In this document: piece after piece, positions 30,991 through 43,505 of the stretch
How positions within the stretch are numbered: the stretch's first letter is position 1
Layout: every line of letters starts with the position of its first letter
NCBI RefSeq assembly: GCF_052857255.1
Contig: NC_135498.1
Location: 161,534,124-161,598,123, forward strand
Length of the DNA: 64,000 bases
From: Amblyomma americanum
Lineage: Eukaryota; Arthropoda; Arachnida; Ixodida; Ixodidae
Direction of reading: 5' to 3'
Program-made: the position numbers and the translations under genes
The notes under the pieces: generated by a model
Database searches by the model: none
What the model saw: only the letters and a program-made list of their open reading frames with translations
Told to the model about the DNA's origin: nothing

Positions 30991-31664
30991 TGGTATGGTA
31001 TTAGTGGCCGCATCAATTAATATCAGGCGCCATATCTCAAACACGACACAAACCATAAAAAATTGTCAATAAAAATAATTGCGCGTATGATGAAATTTCA
31101 GTTGGAAGTCGGCACTAGTTCTTTTTATGTGTCCCTTTTCTGTCGTTCTCAGTGATGGGCGCTGTAGGAGTAGGGGGTAATTGGCAGTAATTTCACATAG
31201 GCCTTGCAGTTGTAGTTTGTATAATTACGGAGAAATTCTGCAGATATTTATAAAACGGTTCGCCAAGCAACCTTCATGCAGACATGGTCTAAAACGAATA
31301 ATAACCCTTAATAGAAATTTGCTAGTAAGAAGAAAGTAGTTAAACAGAATAATAACTAAAAGAATGGAAAAGATTGTTGCCAGCCCCGGTATCAGCCATT
31401 GACACTGAAGCACCTGAGCTGGGGCAGCGGAAAAAAGGATAGAAGGCAGAACGGAGTAATGAAATGAAAGAGGTGAGGGGACAAGAAAAGAGGATAGTGG
31501 GGAGAACTTTACTACTGAATTAAGTCTTCTGTGATATTTAGCATGTGCACATGACTGAGACTAAGTCAACGAAACCAAGGAGCGTACTTAATTTCTATAT
31601 TTGTGGTGTTGATAAATGAGAGAGGTAAACATTTAGCTTTTATTGATAAGAAAAGCCGAAAACA

Positions 31665-31755
31665 GAAACCCACATGCAGCTGGTTGGATTCGAAGCAACG
31701 ACTTCTAAATTTGCCGTCCTGTGCTCTAACAGCTAAGCTAAGGCGACGGCTTTCT
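31665..31755 (-). repeat. tRNA-like segment in C1
   Basis: On minus, TAGCTTAGCTGTTAGAGC fits an A box and GCTTCGAATCC fits a B box at tRNA-like spacing. The counterpart in C2 (about 37665-37755) is decayed (TAGCTTGGTTGTTAGAGG). Probably a SINE head rather than a working tRNA gene. Confidence 0.5.
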
Positions 31756-32894
31756 AATCTCTTTTCGGGGGTATTTTTGTTTAGTTTAACCGACCTTTAT
31801 AGTGTTCACCAGCGCCACCCTCATCCATAACGGCGGACGCAGTACATCCTGTATTACAGTTAGGCACGTGAGGCATGATAGAAAGATAAAGGCGAAAGCT
31901 GTGCGAGAAGCCCCTTATGCTGCACATGGCATCAAGACTGCCAGAATCGAGGCCCTCGTTAGCCATTGAGCACACAAGGCATGAGAAAAGAGGGCTCGTT
32001 ATGTCATACAAAACGGAAGCTAACTTTCAACGAAACCAAAGAGCATATCGTCTGCTTTTTAATTTGTCGAGAGCATTTTGGAATGCTCCCTTTTGAATGG
32101 AGACGTTGAAAGAAGCCTTAAAGGGCACATTGACGTGATGAAGAAATAAATCCGCATGCCAAGTGGAAATGCCGACATCAGAGAATAAGTGGACAAATAT
32201 TTTCACATTTAGAGGGAATACATCAAGAAACAACCAAGTTTTGCAGAGCTACTTGATATCTACCCAGCCCTGGACACTGAGCTCTCGAGAGCTGGGTACA
32301 GCATACTTTTTGATTGCAATAATAACCTGCTGTCATTAAGCGGCAGTGCCATCTTACATTTTACTGTGCTTTTATAGCTGCAGCCAATGGGAGGAAGCTC
32401 GGGTACGTTCAGAGCAGCGTTCGGCCAGGTGCACTACAACTTTCACGGGAACAGCAGCTTGGCCCTCACAATCCCTATGGGTGGCACTGACAGGAACACA
32501 GCCACTTGCCAATGCAGTGGCGCATCGCTAAACCTCTGAGCCACTTAGTTTGTAGTGGTATGGGGCCTCGCCGCCTTCTATGAATGCTGAGTATAGAATG
32601 ACCAATTTTGTATATATATGGCCATTAATCCACGGAGCTCCGTTTGGTGTGCGGTTTGTTGGCCAACACGAACTAACTTACAGAAACGCATAGATACCAC
32701 AAAGATAATCAACCACAAACGCACCAACGGGAACGGCAGTAATGCACAATGCGTTGGCATTCATAGCACACAAGGAGACTGAAATTCCCACAGAAGTTTT
32801 ATTGTTACTATGCTATGAAGATAGAAACACTGGTTCCTGACTCTCAAAGCAACAATAATTTTCATATTACTGCATTTTATTATTATGCCTCGCA

Positions 32895-32960
32895 TCCTGG
32901 ATCATAGCTCAGTGGTTAAAGCGGATAGCCCAAATACACGAGTAAACGTTCGAAAACAAT
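32895..32960 (+). repeat. tRNA-like segment in C1, second
   Basis: TAGCTCAGTGGTTAAAGCGG fits an A box; the B box is poor (CGTTCGAAAAC). The matching C2 text is at about 38958-39010. Short, SINE-like. Confidence 0.4.
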
Positions 32961-33055
32961 GTTTAGTTTAAGTAAAAGTTGAACTATGGCGTCTCATTTA
33001 CGATGTCTTTTTCAGCTCCACAGTGAGTTCCAGAGTCTGACTGGAGTAAGCGCAA

Positions 33056-33869
33056 CGAAACCAATCTCGGTAGCTATTAGAAAAACCGATGTTTTGCGAA
33101 TGCATTTTGTTGGTTCTCTTTCGATTTTAAAGCCTCAATCGCTTCCCGCGTTGTCTGATCTTTTTAGATGTAAAGTACACATGCCTGATGAAGCAATGTT
33201 GATTAGTTTTACTTTTTCATTACCTCACACCATAGAAAATGCTACACCAGATATGCTTTACTGTCGCACGCATCTCTGTGTGGTTTTTATTGTTTTTTTT
33301 TGTGATTTCAAGAAATATGTGTATCATCACTTTTCTTGCATTTGAATAATCCTTTATATACCAAGTTTTTAGCAAATGAAACCTTTAGCTGTGAGTCAGC
33401 GCATGTCCTATGTCTCCCTTTCTCTGGTCCTTCGTTTTTTGCGCTATTTTTACAATGACCCTGAATCGGCTGGCCCTACTCAACTTTTGCTAATATACAA
33501 TATCAGCATCAACAATAAACAGTACACTCTTGCAAGGGAAACTGCGCTTTGCCAATTTAACTGAGTTTCATTGCAAATAATTCTAGTGTTCTAAATTACT
33601 CGCGTTCTTAAACCGACCTGTCTGACTGACACAGGGTGAAGTTTTCATCGTTTAGAGATTTTCATTTTAAAATCCGTGATAAATGCATAATAATTAGGTT
33701 ATATTCACTAACAAATTTTTTATGTTCTTTAGAATGGTTATAATGTATATTCATGGCCGTCAACATAGAGAGAGAGCCTTGGCTTGACCTTTGAACGACT
33801 GATGCTCCTGCTGATAGAAGAATATGCCCGGTTGCGAAGCGCGGTTTACATTTCTTCCACCAGACGTTA
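33056..33869. other. Unassigned sequence between C1 and repeat copy B
   Basis: AT-rich. ORF 32986-33345 is not recognised. No repeat boundary apart from the edges of the neighbouring blocks. Confidence 0.4.
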
Positions 33870-34770
33870 GATCATATTTAATCATTTTGTAGCAAGCGTC
33901 AAAAACTTCGCCATTTTTGCAGACCTGCATGGGGGCCCCATCTTTGCATGGCCGGCAATAATGCACTCAAATAGAGGGAGGATTCATTAATTTTTTGGTG
34001 ATATTACGTTCTCTATTATTCCGCAAACCGAGAAAAATTAAGTGACATTGCTTTCTGAGAATTCCTCATTTCCCATGTTGGCTCTAGGGTGCGCTTAGAA
34101 ATCTAGCACATAAGTTTCAGGCTCTGTTGTTAATGGAAGCTATTTGACTGCACTGCTGTGTAGAAATCTGCGAGCTTCGGAAGCTAATAAATGTAGTACA
34201 GCTGGACAGTGAGGAGTATGACATCGTTAAGAAGGTAGAGGATGGCTTTAGTTCGTGCCGTCTGCTGGGTCATGACCGTGAAGAGATACCTCTGCCAGCC
34301 AGGACAGAACAACATCCGCATAGATCTGAACTTCCAGGTGCAGTGTAACGAAGCAATTTAGAGATATTATCGCAGCACAAACAAAAATAGAAAACAAAAT
34401 CAAAGAAGATAGTAGAAGCAATGCGGAAATAGAACACAGGTTGTTTTTATGAGTTCTGTGTGAGTGACCCGGAGAAGTGAAACGCCCGGATTGCATTTTT
34501 TGTTGCCAGGATGCCCATTAAAATTGTCCGCTTTTATGCAGGAAATATACAGTCGCACGGCTGATGCTGTCAGGCGCTTGGTGCGGAATGAATATGTCTT
34601 GCTTCTCATTATATTTTTGCGTTATAAGCGCTGCAGCCATGTTTGAACAATTTTATTCAAATAATAACTGCATTATTTTGCACCATTGCCTATACGAAGA
34701 GGTGGTTTTTTCTTGGCACTCACAAGGGCATCAGGACCAAATATTCCTGAAAAGAAAATGGTTGCCATAA
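33870..34770 (-). repeat. Interspersed repeat, copy B
   Basis: Homologue of 1555-2515. No Gag follows it here, so it could be a solo leader/LTR or a truncated copy. Both copies keep the peptide KDGAPMQV and then ACYKMIKY open on minus at the Gag-proximal end. It lies between the two C blocks and is absent from them. Confidence 0.65.
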
Positions 34771-35045
34771 TATTTTTACATTGTCCAAGGCGGGAACGAC
34801 GGAAGGACGGACCGAGCACAGCGCACAGGCCTCGAGCACAGGGCCCGCAGAGAGCACCGAAGCCAAGAACACGCGCACCTCCGAGACACTTCGTTCACTT
34901 CGCCGTCACAAAGAATATCCGTTGCACGGCCCCCCGGGTGCAAAAACACCGTCTCGGTGTAGTTTAGGGCTTGGCAAGAGATGGCGAGACGTAGGGCTTG
35001 AGGAGAGAGACGTAACTGTAACTGTAAATTAACTGTAACTGTGGT
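34771..35045. other. GC-rich unassigned stretch
   Basis: GC-rich tract 34790-34960 with overlapping ORFs and no motif. It ends in TAACTGTAACTG repeats (35010-35042) just before block C2 starts. Confidence 0.4.
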
Positions 35046-36406
35046 CCAGGGAAAGGGTGGCTGTTTTCTGCAGTGGAGCAGTTTGTACCGGCAGCTTCTT
35101 GCACCAAGCCTCTCGGAAACCCTCCAGGTTTTCGGATATCTTTTGAACAATGGTTGCTTAAAAATGAGGAGCACGTCACACAAGGTGGGAGGAGTATTGG
35201 AAAGAGAAAAGGAAAGAAGACTTGTAGATGCGTGGGTACTAATGTGGCATTTTCAGCACCGCTCATGCTGCAGAACCTGTGCCTACAAGTGAATATGGAA
35301 GGGGTGACTGCAAGAAGTGCAAGAAAAGGCACAATACTGCTTCGTGCAGTGTGTTGAAGGGGTCGTGTATTTTCTGTGTCGGTCTCTGACGCGCGGAAAT
35401 GAGCATGTTGGGCAGAGTGAAAGCCTGTAGAAGGATACAGTTATGTTTAAGAAGCGCACAAATACCATATGTGGCTGCATTGAGGAAAATATGACCGTGT
35501 TCTGATTGGTGTGCCATTCTTTTCTTGGTTCCACACGTTAAACAGGCACCTTGGTTAACTGGTGAGGGAAGAGGTTGAAGTGGCTGAGACATGCCATCTA
35601 CACTATTGATGGCAGCTCCCCTTCCATGGCCTTGACTACTGCGAGGCTGCACCACACTTACATGCCTTCTGGCTGTTTCGCGACTTTTTTCTTCATCTTA
35701 GATTTGATGGTCAAGGAATAGCAGGAAGGGATTCGGGTATTGACCATTTTCACGGGCAAAGTGGAGAGCAGCGATTCGCCGTGGGGCGGGGGGGGAGGGG
35801 GGGATACTTTCCTTTTCATGCTGGATTCAGCAGCATGCCAGGGACGGGATGTTTGTAAGATACACTGGGCTTGAAACTAATCAAGTCAGACTTAAAGAAC
35901 ATGAAAAAAATGCGGGCATATGGCGATGAATTCAAGAAATGCAAAACTGAGACCGACATGCAAGAAAGTAACTGCGCTCCCGACTTTTTATCAATGTATC
36001 GTCACAGGCAGCGGTAGAGATAGGTTATTGTGGAAGCAGTCCAGAATCTTCATGTCAGAAATCAATCTATTAGCACACCCTTGTTCTGTGTGTCTAGGGA
36101 GGTATTCCTGTATGGCATGGCCAGTGTTTAATGCGGCCAATGCAAGCGACGACACAATCAACCATGAAAGGGCCTCTGAAAAGATTGTCACTGCTCGCCT
36201 AATTGTCCATTGGCCTTCAGCCCCCTTCTTGCCTTTCTTTTCATAATTTTTATTCCTATTCTCTTTTGTGTCTCTACGACTTTAACGATTTGAACCGCCT
36301 CTTGGCCACGTGTTTTATTTTTTTTTACTTGCCATGATGTTTACGTAATCGCTTCAAATCGCTTTTTGCATGAGGTCTGTGCCGTCTTTTGTTATGTTTG
36401 TAGTTT
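35046..36406 (+). pseudogene. Penelope-like element remnant (in C2), left part
   Basis: Contains TNVAFSAPLMLQNLCLQV, matching the VVFSAP.KL..LC segment between RT and endonuclease of PLEs, then GDCKKCKKRHNTASC and CSVLKGSCIFCVGL in a shifted frame. The GIY-YIG part is decayed (NEHVGQSESL). The 3' end continues beyond the LINE insertion and finishes near 36980 with AAATAAAATTACAG. Confidence 0.7.
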
Positions 36407-36805
36407 TTTGATATCGTTGTGTATTGCCTCGGGGCGTAAGGGGGTTAGGAAGAAAAGAGAAAAGAAAGTAAACAAAAGAGTCGGTGGGTGTTAAATAAAG
36501 CAGGAAAGATGTGCCCATCTAATGAAGGCGAGGAGGGAGCGGTGATGTGGCCCCTGCGTCCTATCAATATATGAGGACGGGTTGTCAGGGTGGAGACCCG
36601 CTGCTGCCAGGTGGCAAATTTTAGTTGGCTTCAGTGCCAGGCAATCCCGCAACAAGTGCTGAATGTCAGCCTTAGTGTCTTGTGAGTTGCAGTCTGGACA
36701 TCCTTGGCGGGGATATAAGTGGCGAAATTGAGGCCACGTTCGAGTTACGGCAGGAGTGAGGCAACTCCGACCCAGATTCCGACCCAGAATTCGACCCGGA
36801 TTGTG
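36407..36805 (-). mobile_element. Non-LTR LINE 3' fragment inserted in C2
   Basis: Absent from the same place in C1. On minus it reads RQGCPDCNSQDTKADIQHLL, continuing RDCLALKP, a clear CxxC...H...C zinc finger from the C-terminus of an I/Jockey-type LINE, with a T-run at the left border equal to a poly(A) end. The flanks TTTGTAGTTT and TGCTTTGTA are a possible target duplication. It dates this insertion after the C1/C2 duplication. Confidence 0.8.
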
Positions 36806-39130
36806 CTTTGTAAAGTGACTACACTGATTCTTGTTGATCGCAAAAACAATCCATATTCTTCCATAGCTTACTATTGCCGATTTGGAGGTCTTTTTCCGAA
36901 ATAAAATTACAGTTTTCTGTCAGCACTCGTGTGCATCTTTCCCTCTTGTGTCTTTGTTCATGGCGCTGTTTTCTTTTGGTATATTATTAGTAACCGCATC
37001 AATTAATATAAGGCGCCATATCTCTAACGTGGCAGGAGCCATCAAAATTGTCAATAAAAATAATTGCGCGTATGATGAAATTTCAGTTGGAAGTCGGCAC
37101 TAGTTCTTCTGATGTTTCCGTTTTCTGCCGTTCTCTATGATTGGCGCTGTAGGAGTAGGGGGTAATTGGCAGTAATTTCACATAAGGCCTTCAGTTGTAG
37201 TTTGTATAATTACGGAGAAATTCTGCAGATATTCATAAAACTGTTAGCCAAGCAATCTTCATGCAGGCATGGTCTAAAACGAATTATAAACCTTAAAATA
37301 ACTTTGCTAGTAAGAAGTATGTGGTCTATCAAAAAAAATATTTAAATGGACGGAAAAGATTTTTTCCAGCCCAGGAATCAGCTATCGATACTCAAACAGC
37401 TGAGCTGGGTCTGCAGAATTAAAGGATAGCAGGTAGAATGGAGAAATGAAATGAAAGAGGTGAGGGGGCATGAAGAGAGGATAGGGGGAGAACTTTTCTG
37501 CTAATTGATTCTTTTGTGATATTTTTTATTTGCACATGTCTCAAAACAAGTCAACTAAACCAAGGAGCCTACTTATTTTCATTATTTGTGGTGTTGATAA
37601 ATGAGAAATTAATGGGATAAATATTTATGTATGATTGATAAGAAAGGCAGAAAACAAAAATCGATATGCGGCTGGTTGAATTTGGAGCAACGACCTCTAA
37701 AATTGCCGTTCTGTCCTCTAACAACCAAGCTACGGCGACGGCTTTATGATCTCTTTTCGGGAGTTTTTTGTGTAGTGTAACCGACTCTGACAGTGTTCAC
37801 CAGCGCCCCCTCATCCATAACGGCGGACGTAGTACATCCTGTATTACAGTTAGTCTCAAGTGAAAGATGACCGATGAATAATGGCAAAAGCTGTGCGAGA
37901 AGCCCCTTAGCTGCCTATGTCTTCAAGACCGCCAGAATCGAGGCCCTCGTAAGCCATTGAGCACACAGGAAAAGAGAAAAAAAGGGGCTCGTTATAACAT
38001 ACATAACCGAAGCTAACGGTGAACGAAACCAAAGATTATATCGGCTGCTTTATAACTTGTCGAGATCATTTTGGAATTCTCCCTTTTTTAATTGAGACGA
38101 TGAAAGAAGCCTTGAAGGGCACATTGACCTGATGAAGACAGAAATCCTCATGCCAGGTGGAAGTGCCGAAATCAGACATTCAGTGGATAAATCATTTCAC
38201 ATTCGGAGGGAACACCTGAAGAAACAACAAAGTTTTGCAGAGCTACTTGATGTCTACCCAGCCATAGACACTGAGCGAGAGCTGGGTACAGCATACTTTT
38301 TGATTGTAATAATAACCTGCGGCCTATAACCAGCAGTGCCATCTTACATTTTACTGTTTTAATGGCTGCAGTCAACGGGAGGATGCTGAGGTAAGTTCAG
38401 AGCAGCGTCCGGGCAGGTGGGCGAGAACTTGCTCGGGAAGAGCGACTTGGGCCTCGCAATCCCTACGGGTGGCAGCCACAGGAACACATCCACCTGTCAA
38501 TGCAGTTGATGTTCGCTAAAGCGCTGCGCCACTGCATTTGCAGGTGGCTGTGTTCCTGTCACTGCCGCCCGCAGGAGTGGCGCATTGTTAAAGCGCTGCG
38601 CCAATGCGTTTGTAGTAGTATGGGGATTCGCCGCCATCTGTGAATGCTAAGTATAGAATGAGCAATTTTGTATTTATGGCAATTAACCCAAGGAGCTCCG
38701 ATTGGCGTGTGGTTTGGTGGCCAACACGAACTAGGTTGGAGAAACACATAGATACCACAGAGATAATCAACCACAAACGCACCATTAGAAAGGCCAGTAA
38801 TGCACAACGCTGTCGCATTCATAGCACATAAGAAGACTGAAATTCCCCGGATGTTTTATTGTTACTATGCTATGAAGACAGAAACACCGGCTTCAGGCTC
38901 TGCAAGCAACAGTTCTTTTCATTATGACGGCTTTTTATTTTTATGCCTTGCATCGTGGATCTTAGCTCAGTGGTCAAAAGGGATAGCAAAAATACAAGCG
39001 CACATCAAGCAGCTCTTGAGCAAATGCTCAAAAAGAATATTTAATGTAAGTAAAAGCTGAACTACGGCGTCTCATTTTGGGTGTCTTTTCCAGCTTCACA
39101 ATGAGTTTCAGTGTCTGACTAGAGCGAAGG

Positions 39131-39924
39131 CAAAAAATATTTCCGCACTCGTGAAGTAATACGAAGAAATAATGTTTTCTTCACCTTGCTGAAGCAAGTA
39201 TCCAGAGCGAGACTTCGACAATCAATGGGAGGTTTGGGTGTGGCCTGAACATCTAGATGATATAGGAAAAAAGAAATTAGTCATGGCTCCAGCGTCTGGG
39301 CTAAGGTTGCCGCGCAGTACTGAGTATTTATTAGCATCCATCTTTGAGTAATTTTTGAAATCATAGAATTATCACATTGATATGGTTACTGGGCAAACAT
39401 AACCACCATTTCTCAACTGACATTTGCATCACGGTCCCGCCAGACTTTTTGAATGTGCATTGTTATTTTCTCAAATGATGTGGCACTTTCATTGAAACAC
39501 TGGTAATGTATTTCCAGTGAGCACATCAAAGACTGTCTAAACCGATGTCTTTTGACGAAACTGTAAGCATTTGCCAAGACTTATGCACAGGAAAAACTTT
39601 TCGAAAGGTGGCGTCTCTGAAAAGTAACGGCTATTAACACTATTGCTATATTTACACAAGTGCAGTGCCCTTTACCACAACCCATGTCATGTCTACTCGT
39701 CACACCTTTAACATTTGGACCCGGGTTTTCAGCGTCAACCAAATGTTCATGAACTACCATTATTTATCGCTAGCTTGAAATTCTCATTTATCTCTGAAAA
39801 AGCATGTTGAACAAAGGTATTGAAGGTGTTCAGAATGGCAGATTTAAAGCATGTTTAACACCCTTAACATGCAATTTAGAATTCAGAAGTGAGCTTTATG
39901 CTTTCCTGTTGTCTGTAGTCAACG
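39131..39924. other. Unassigned sequence
   Basis: No recognised gene. It lies between block C2 and the inverted PLE pair. Confidence 0.4.
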
Positions 39925-40515
39925 GTAAGAAAAGTAGCGCAAAAAAGCAGACTAAGAAAAAAAAAATACACACAGCGCTAACTTTCAACAGATTTATTTT
40001 GCAAAGGAAGGGTGGTTTTTTATACCGACTTAACATACATGTACCATCAAACCATGTGCTAGTAAAGCGTATCAGGCAGATATGAGAGCTCTTTTGGCAA
40101 CATGCGACTGAAGGGCTACTCACACAGTCATCTTCCAACAGGGAAATTCATTCAGCTTCAATGATTTCACATGTTAAGCGGTTTTTGTACTGTTATAAGT
40201 CTACACATTTTTTAAGAGTGGTATTCAATTACAAACACGGCTGTGTGCTGACAAAACTTTGCGACACATACCCTTTACGGCACACCCATGCTCCCGAAGC
40301 CTATCGTTCAGGCATCTGCCTGTTTGTCCAACATATTGCTTGTCACAGGAAAGAGGTATCTGGTATACGAATGTTTGAATGCAATTAACAAATTTGTTTT
40401 GATGTTTCTACGTACAGCCAACCGCCTTTTTGTTTTGATGTTTCTTCGTACAGCGAACCGCCTTTTTGGATTCTGTCAAATGTTTCGTGCACAACTGACG
40501 CATCTGTTTAGGGGC
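39925..40515 (-). pseudogene. Penelope-like element 3' half, minus member of inverted pair
   Basis: On minus, VNCIQTFVYQIPLSCDKQYV followed by GQTGRCLNDRLREHGC is a well-preserved GIY-YIG endonuclease core (the Y..YVGQTGR signature). The 3' end has AAATAAATCTGTTGAAAGTT, then GCGCT, and ends near 39935. A 36-bp tandem duplication (40395-40430 and 40431-40466) interrupts the region just upstream. RT is absent. Confidence 0.85.
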
Positions 40516-40599
40516 CAAAAAAAAAACAGTCTTGCTCCCGAACGCTGCGCATTTTTTTTTAGAATATAGGTATAAACCCACCGAACAGACGCCTCACCT

Positions 40600-41490
40600 C
40601 ATCCGGAAGCACATTGTTCTGGCAGCAAAACGAGAGTATCCTAGCTCGACTGGTCGTGGCCGGCCTTTCATTTCTTAATTCTCTCAGGAAGTCCTGCGCG
40701 CACGTCATGCATGAAAGTTTTATCAGCAGTATAAGCGGCTGGAGAACGCTGAATACCCGTCCCATGTCGTGGTCTCTGTTGCGGAAGGCATTCTTAAAAA
40801 ATTATGCAAGTAAAAAGCGCAGGAAAATCAAGAGGCTACGCGTAAGAAAGAAAAAGTTGCCGTCATTTCTCGCTTTCATCAGCTTTCCCATAACCTAAAA
40901 AATAGCGCAGTGGTCGGTAGCTAGACTGGTTTTTTAGTCCCTAGAAAGTTGAGTCAATTGTGCACTAAAAATTTGACAGAATCCAAAAAGCCGATTGGCT
41001 GTACAAGAAACATAAGAATAATTTTGTAATTGCATTGAAAATATCCTGTACAAGATACCTCTTTCCTGTGGCAAGAAATATGTTGGAATAAAAGGCATAC
41101 GCCTGAACGATATGCTTTGGCAGCATGGGCGTGACGTTTAGGATATATGCGGGAAAGGTTTGTCAGCTCACTGACGTGTTTTCCATTGCATACTGCTCCT
41201 CAAAACTTGTGTGGTCTTAACAGTGCACAAAACCGTTTAACACGGGAAATCATTGAAGCTGAATGAATCTCCCTGTTGAAAGATGAATGTGTGAGTAGCC
41301 CTTCAGTCGCTCTGCGCCCAAAGGAGCTCGCATATCTGGCTGATACGCTTTGCTAATGCATGGTTTGATGGTGCATGTATGATAAGTCTGTATAAAAAAC
41401 CACCCTTCTTTTGCGAAATAAATCATTGTTGGAAGTTAGCACTGATTGTGTTTGTCTTTCTGAATCCTTGTCTTTTTCGCGCTACGTTTT
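40600..41490 (+). pseudogene. Penelope-like element 3' half, plus member of inverted pair
   Basis: On plus, VISRFHQLSHNLKNSA (compare IPYVH.LSH.LKK of PLEs), LVPRKLSQLCTKN, then IENILYKIPLSCGKKYVG with IKGIRLNDMLWQH, a GIY-YIG core with QTGR changed to IKGI. The 3' end AAATAAATCATTGTTGGAAG and TTTTTCGCGCTACG at 41417-41485 mirrors the end of the minus member. The 3' ends of the two members point away from each other. Confidence 0.82.
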
Positions 41491-43261
41491 TACCCTTGAA
41501 ATGAACCAAGAAGCCCAAGCGTCTACCCGTCTCTTGTCAGTTGCAACCACAGAACACGGCCGAAGATTCCCTAAAATGGAGCCCCCAAACCGACGGGGCT
41601 GAGCTACTGTCGCAGTGAGACATGACAGCATGGTCAATCACCTAACACCTTCCTTTTGGTCCAGCAGGCACAACATTTTTCCTCCAAAATTATTACGGTC
41701 GGTCAATGCAACTGGTTGGAGGGTCTATTGTTAGGGCTTGTCGTGCTGTGGTCTTCTGTTGTATTCAAAGATGCTTTAAGGTTTTATAGTATGAGAGCAC
41801 GATTCCTATATCAAACGTTATATCTTCGTCTGCCTAAATGTACTAAGTAGGCATGGGTCTCGTAGATGAATTATATTCGTATGGTTCATCTCTCTAGGAA
41901 TTTAATTTACATAAATTCGTTAACTACACTTCATTTATTCATGTACTCTACCCAAAAGTACATCTCTATGTGGAAAATTTCAATGACATAAATAGAAAAT
42001 GCAAGAACATGGCTCATGAAAAGCCGTGCAAATGGCTAAAATAGCAGAACGAACGGAAATACTGAAGGATAAATGCTCAACGTTTCTTGCGGGCAGGCAA
42101 AAGGAATGCTGGAAATGGCCGCCTGTTTAAAGTGTCACTTTCTATAGTAGCTTTAAATAGTCCGTGGGCTGCCAGAGGCAAACAAATGTCTTTTGAGCAG
42201 GACTGCAAGAAATGAGAGGTAGACTTCAGTGTATCTTTGCTTTATCCAAACTAGACACACATTGGTGAAAGTATTAAAGTATTTGCTCTGTCGAAGAGAT
42301 AGCTTACATACACACAAGTACTGAAATTCATTGACAAAAGGAAAGCGTGATATGACATCTACTCCTTGAAAATGCCTCGGCAGTCTGTGTTGAAACATGT
42401 CGCGAAAACCTAGTATAAGTTTATATTCAACTAAACCCACCGTTGTGAATGGGCCACTCGCCCAACTTGACAGCCAGTAATTAAAAGAAAACACGCAAAA
42501 GACCAAATTGAGCACTTTTATGCCCTTCTTTCTGCTGCGCCCCTCCCGGGGAGCTGCCAGGCGACTACATCGGCCTGTTGGCATCATCATATAGCTTTGT
42601 GGCATTTTATAACCCAGACGTATGTGTACCATTGAGTGAATGCAATGGTCGACTGCGAAATGACGATGACAGTGCAGCTAAAGGTGTCACTTTAGCATCT
42701 CTGCTCATTGATTTTGGATTGGGGCATGCAGTATCATGGACGTTGTTAAAAGATTCACATTTACACGAGTTTGGACTGTATTGAAAGCAACCAAAGATTA
42801 CCCCATTTACTGCAAGAAACCTTGTTCTTACTCTGGCCACAGTAACAGCGATGAGCACCATATAAATAGCAACCACATGCCTTATATTGCGTCACAGTCT
42901 ATTGTACATTAAAACCTTGTCCCAGAACATAGTTGCAAAAAAATTAAAATTTCTAGTTTAATGTAAGGGCCACACATTGCCAAAATTGGGAAAATACTGC
43001 TACCTTTGGTCGAGTGTAAACAGCAGTTCAAGTGTTAGAGTAATTACGGCCAGTATTTCTTTTGGCACGAAAAATGGGCCTAATTTAACGTACAGTTAGC
43101 TTATTAAGACTGCCTTTTCACTTCATGCCATTCCAAAATTAATTACTAAAATCTGTTAGTTCTGAACAAACGAAAAATTTTCGTTGCCACTTTAATGGCC
43201 ATCCTTGCTTGCGGCTTACCCTAATAGCACAGATTCATGTATAAAACTGTGCATGTTATTG
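41491..43261. other. Unassigned sequence
   Basis: A minus-strand ORF of 159 codons (42153-42632) has no motif I recognise. No repeat ends seen. It forms the left flank of the complete Gypsy element. Confidence 0.4.
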
Positions 43262-43265
43262 GTAT
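43262..43265. repeat. Target-site duplication GTAT, left
   Basis: GTAT precedes the 5' LTR and also follows the 3' LTR (48586-48589). A 4-bp duplication is normal for Gypsy insertions. Confidence 0.7.
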
Positions 43266-43485
43266 TGTAGCGAACCATGACGGCCGCCCCTGATGCCGCA
43301 CAGGCAGATCACTGACGGAGCGCCGAGGAAAACGAGGCGCCGATGAAAGATGGAGTGTCGCCGCGTTGCAGGAGATCGCTTGGTTTTGGACTGGCCGTCG
43401 GCGCTGTCCGCCGTCCTGCTCGCCGTTTTGTGTCGCCCGCCGTGAACTCTGTCCCCTGATTTATTTGTGCACAAACCCCCTTTCA
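43266..43485 (+). mobile_element. 5' LTR of Gypsy element (220 bp)
   Basis: TGTAGCG...CCCTTTCA, homologous to 48367-48585 with about 20 mismatches and one indel by eye (about 9 percent). No TATA box seen. The short LTR and divergence indicate an old insertion. Confidence 0.9.
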
Positions 43486-43505
43486 CTTGGTGAAGGTGAG
43501 GATCT
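43486..43505 (+). promoter_or_regulatory. Candidate primer-binding site
   Basis: Two bases after the LTR, TGGTGAAGGTGAGG begins with the TGG complementary to a tRNA CCA end. The primer tRNA was not identified. Confidence 0.55.

Larger units (their letters stand above)
29434..33055 (+). repeat. Duplicated block C1
   Basis: Direct-orientation counterpart of 35046-39130. Similarity runs through a PLE remnant (29434-30990), the region after it, a tRNA-like segment at about 31670-31750 and another near 32895, ending near 33055. Because nested tRNA-like pieces sit at the same relative places in both, duplication of a compound genomic block is more likely than two separate insertions. Confidence 0.8.
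35046..39130 (+). repeat. Duplicated block C2
   Basis: Counterpart of C1, longer because of a 0.4-kb LINE insertion at 36407-36805 and an extra stretch near 38480-38590. Start and end match C1 (AAAGGGTGGCTGTTTT at the left, GAGTTTCAGTGTCTGACT at the right). Sequence similarity is high by eye but with many substitutions and small indels, so the duplication is not recent. Confidence 0.8.

Noticed and set aside
32895..32960. Functional tRNA gene
   Set aside because: A box present, but the B box is poor and there is no clear cloverleaf; it lies in a duplicated repeat block.
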